A DNA stretch of 8,480 nucleotides from NCBI GenBank assembly GCA_031419715.1, contig JANOLJ010000151.1, forward strand, positions 1 to 8,480. The letters run 5' to 3'. Of this stretch, positions 8,220 to 8,480 are shown piece by piece. The first letter of the stretch is position 1, and each line of letters opens with the position of its first letter. The translations under genes and the position numbers were made by a program. The stretch is from JAEMQF01 sp031419715 (lineage in GTDB: Bacteria > Pseudomonadota > Gammaproteobacteria > Burkholderiales > Burkholderiaceae_C). The notes under the pieces were generated by a model. It did no database searches and was not told the origin of the DNA. It saw only the letters and a list, made by a program, of their open reading frames with translations.

Positions 8220-8480
8220 TCGCGCGCGGTGTCGAGGTTGACGCTCCGCGTCTCCTTGACGAACACCAGCCCGATCGCGCAGCTCGCCAGCGCCACGCCG
8301 ATCGGATACCACAGCCCGCTCGTCATGCTGCCGGTGTGCGCCGAGATCGCGAACGCGATGCTCGGCAGCAGGCCGCCGAACCAGCCGTTGCCGATGTGGT
8401 ACGGCAGGCTCACCGACGAGCAGCGCACGCGGATCGGGAACATTTCGACGAGCAACGCGGCGATCGGCCCGTAGACCATC
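8216..8480 (-). CDS. MHS-family MFS transporter, C-terminal part (cut by the right window edge)
   Basis: The last 88 or so residues of an inner-membrane transporter are visible. MVYGPIAALLVEMFPIRVR followed by SSVSLPYHIGNGWFGGLLP is the conserved stretch before and into TM11 of MHS-type MFS proteins. A last membrane segment (LWYPIGVALASCAIGLVFV) and a short cytoplasmic tail ETRSVNLDTARD follow. The substrate cannot be read from this part. It belongs to the same broad family as the transporter at the left edge and points the same way, but the two visible parts do not overlap, so their identity cannot be compared. The TAA stop (8218-8216) overlaps the TAG stop of the convergent monooxygenase gene (8217-8219), leaving no space for a terminator between them. 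Import of an aromatic acid for the neighbouring hydroxylase is possible but only inferred. Confidence 0.88.
   Translation of the reverse strand, partial: MVYGPIAALLVEMFPIRVRCSSVSLPYHIGNGWFGGLLPSIAFAISAHTGSMTSGLWYPIGVALASCAIGLVFVKETRSVNLDTARD

Overview
The window looks like a chromosomal segment of a high-GC betaproteobacterium, most likely Burkholderiales (Comamonadaceae or a relative). This rests on the GC-rich coding style, the class I PHA synthase, the MHS-type transporters and the acetyl-CoA synthetase sequence. No species can be assigned from sequence reading alone. There are seven genes, two of them cut by the window edges. I see no RNA genes, insertion sequences, CRISPR arrays or phage genes, and no gene-free stretch over 300 bases.

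Layout. On the minus strand, acs (2253 down to 286) is followed after 67 bases by the N-terminal part of an MHS-family MFS transporter (218 down to the left edge). A 132-base divergent intergenic region (2254-2385) carries a perfect 10-bp inverted repeat, the best operator candidate in the window. On the plus strand come a soluble hybrid histidine kinase (2386-4359) and an OmpR-type response regulator (4356-5111), overlapping by ATGA. After 103 bases comes a class I PHA synthase, phaC (5215-7008), followed 5 bases later by an FAD monooxygenase of the 3-hydroxybenzoate 6-hydroxylase family (7014-8219). The C-terminal part of a second MHS transporter (8480 down to 8216) converges on it with overlapping stop codons.

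How the genes may work together. Acs makes acetyl-CoA from acetate. PhaC is the last step of storing acetyl-CoA-derived carbon as polyhydroxyalkanoate. The two-component pair between them is a natural candidate to control one or both. Its N-terminal PAS domain resembles the PAS domain of the acetate-switch kinase CrbS, although the membrane transporter part of CrbS is absent. The monooxygenase would feed aromatic carbon through gentisate. These links are inferred from gene neighbourhood and family knowledge.

The most striking feature is inside phaC: seven in-frame 12-bp tandem repeats encoding (GGKG)7, placed in the loop just before the strand that carries the catalytic cysteine. The catalytic residues and the rest of the enzyme are intact, and every difference between repeat units is synonymous.
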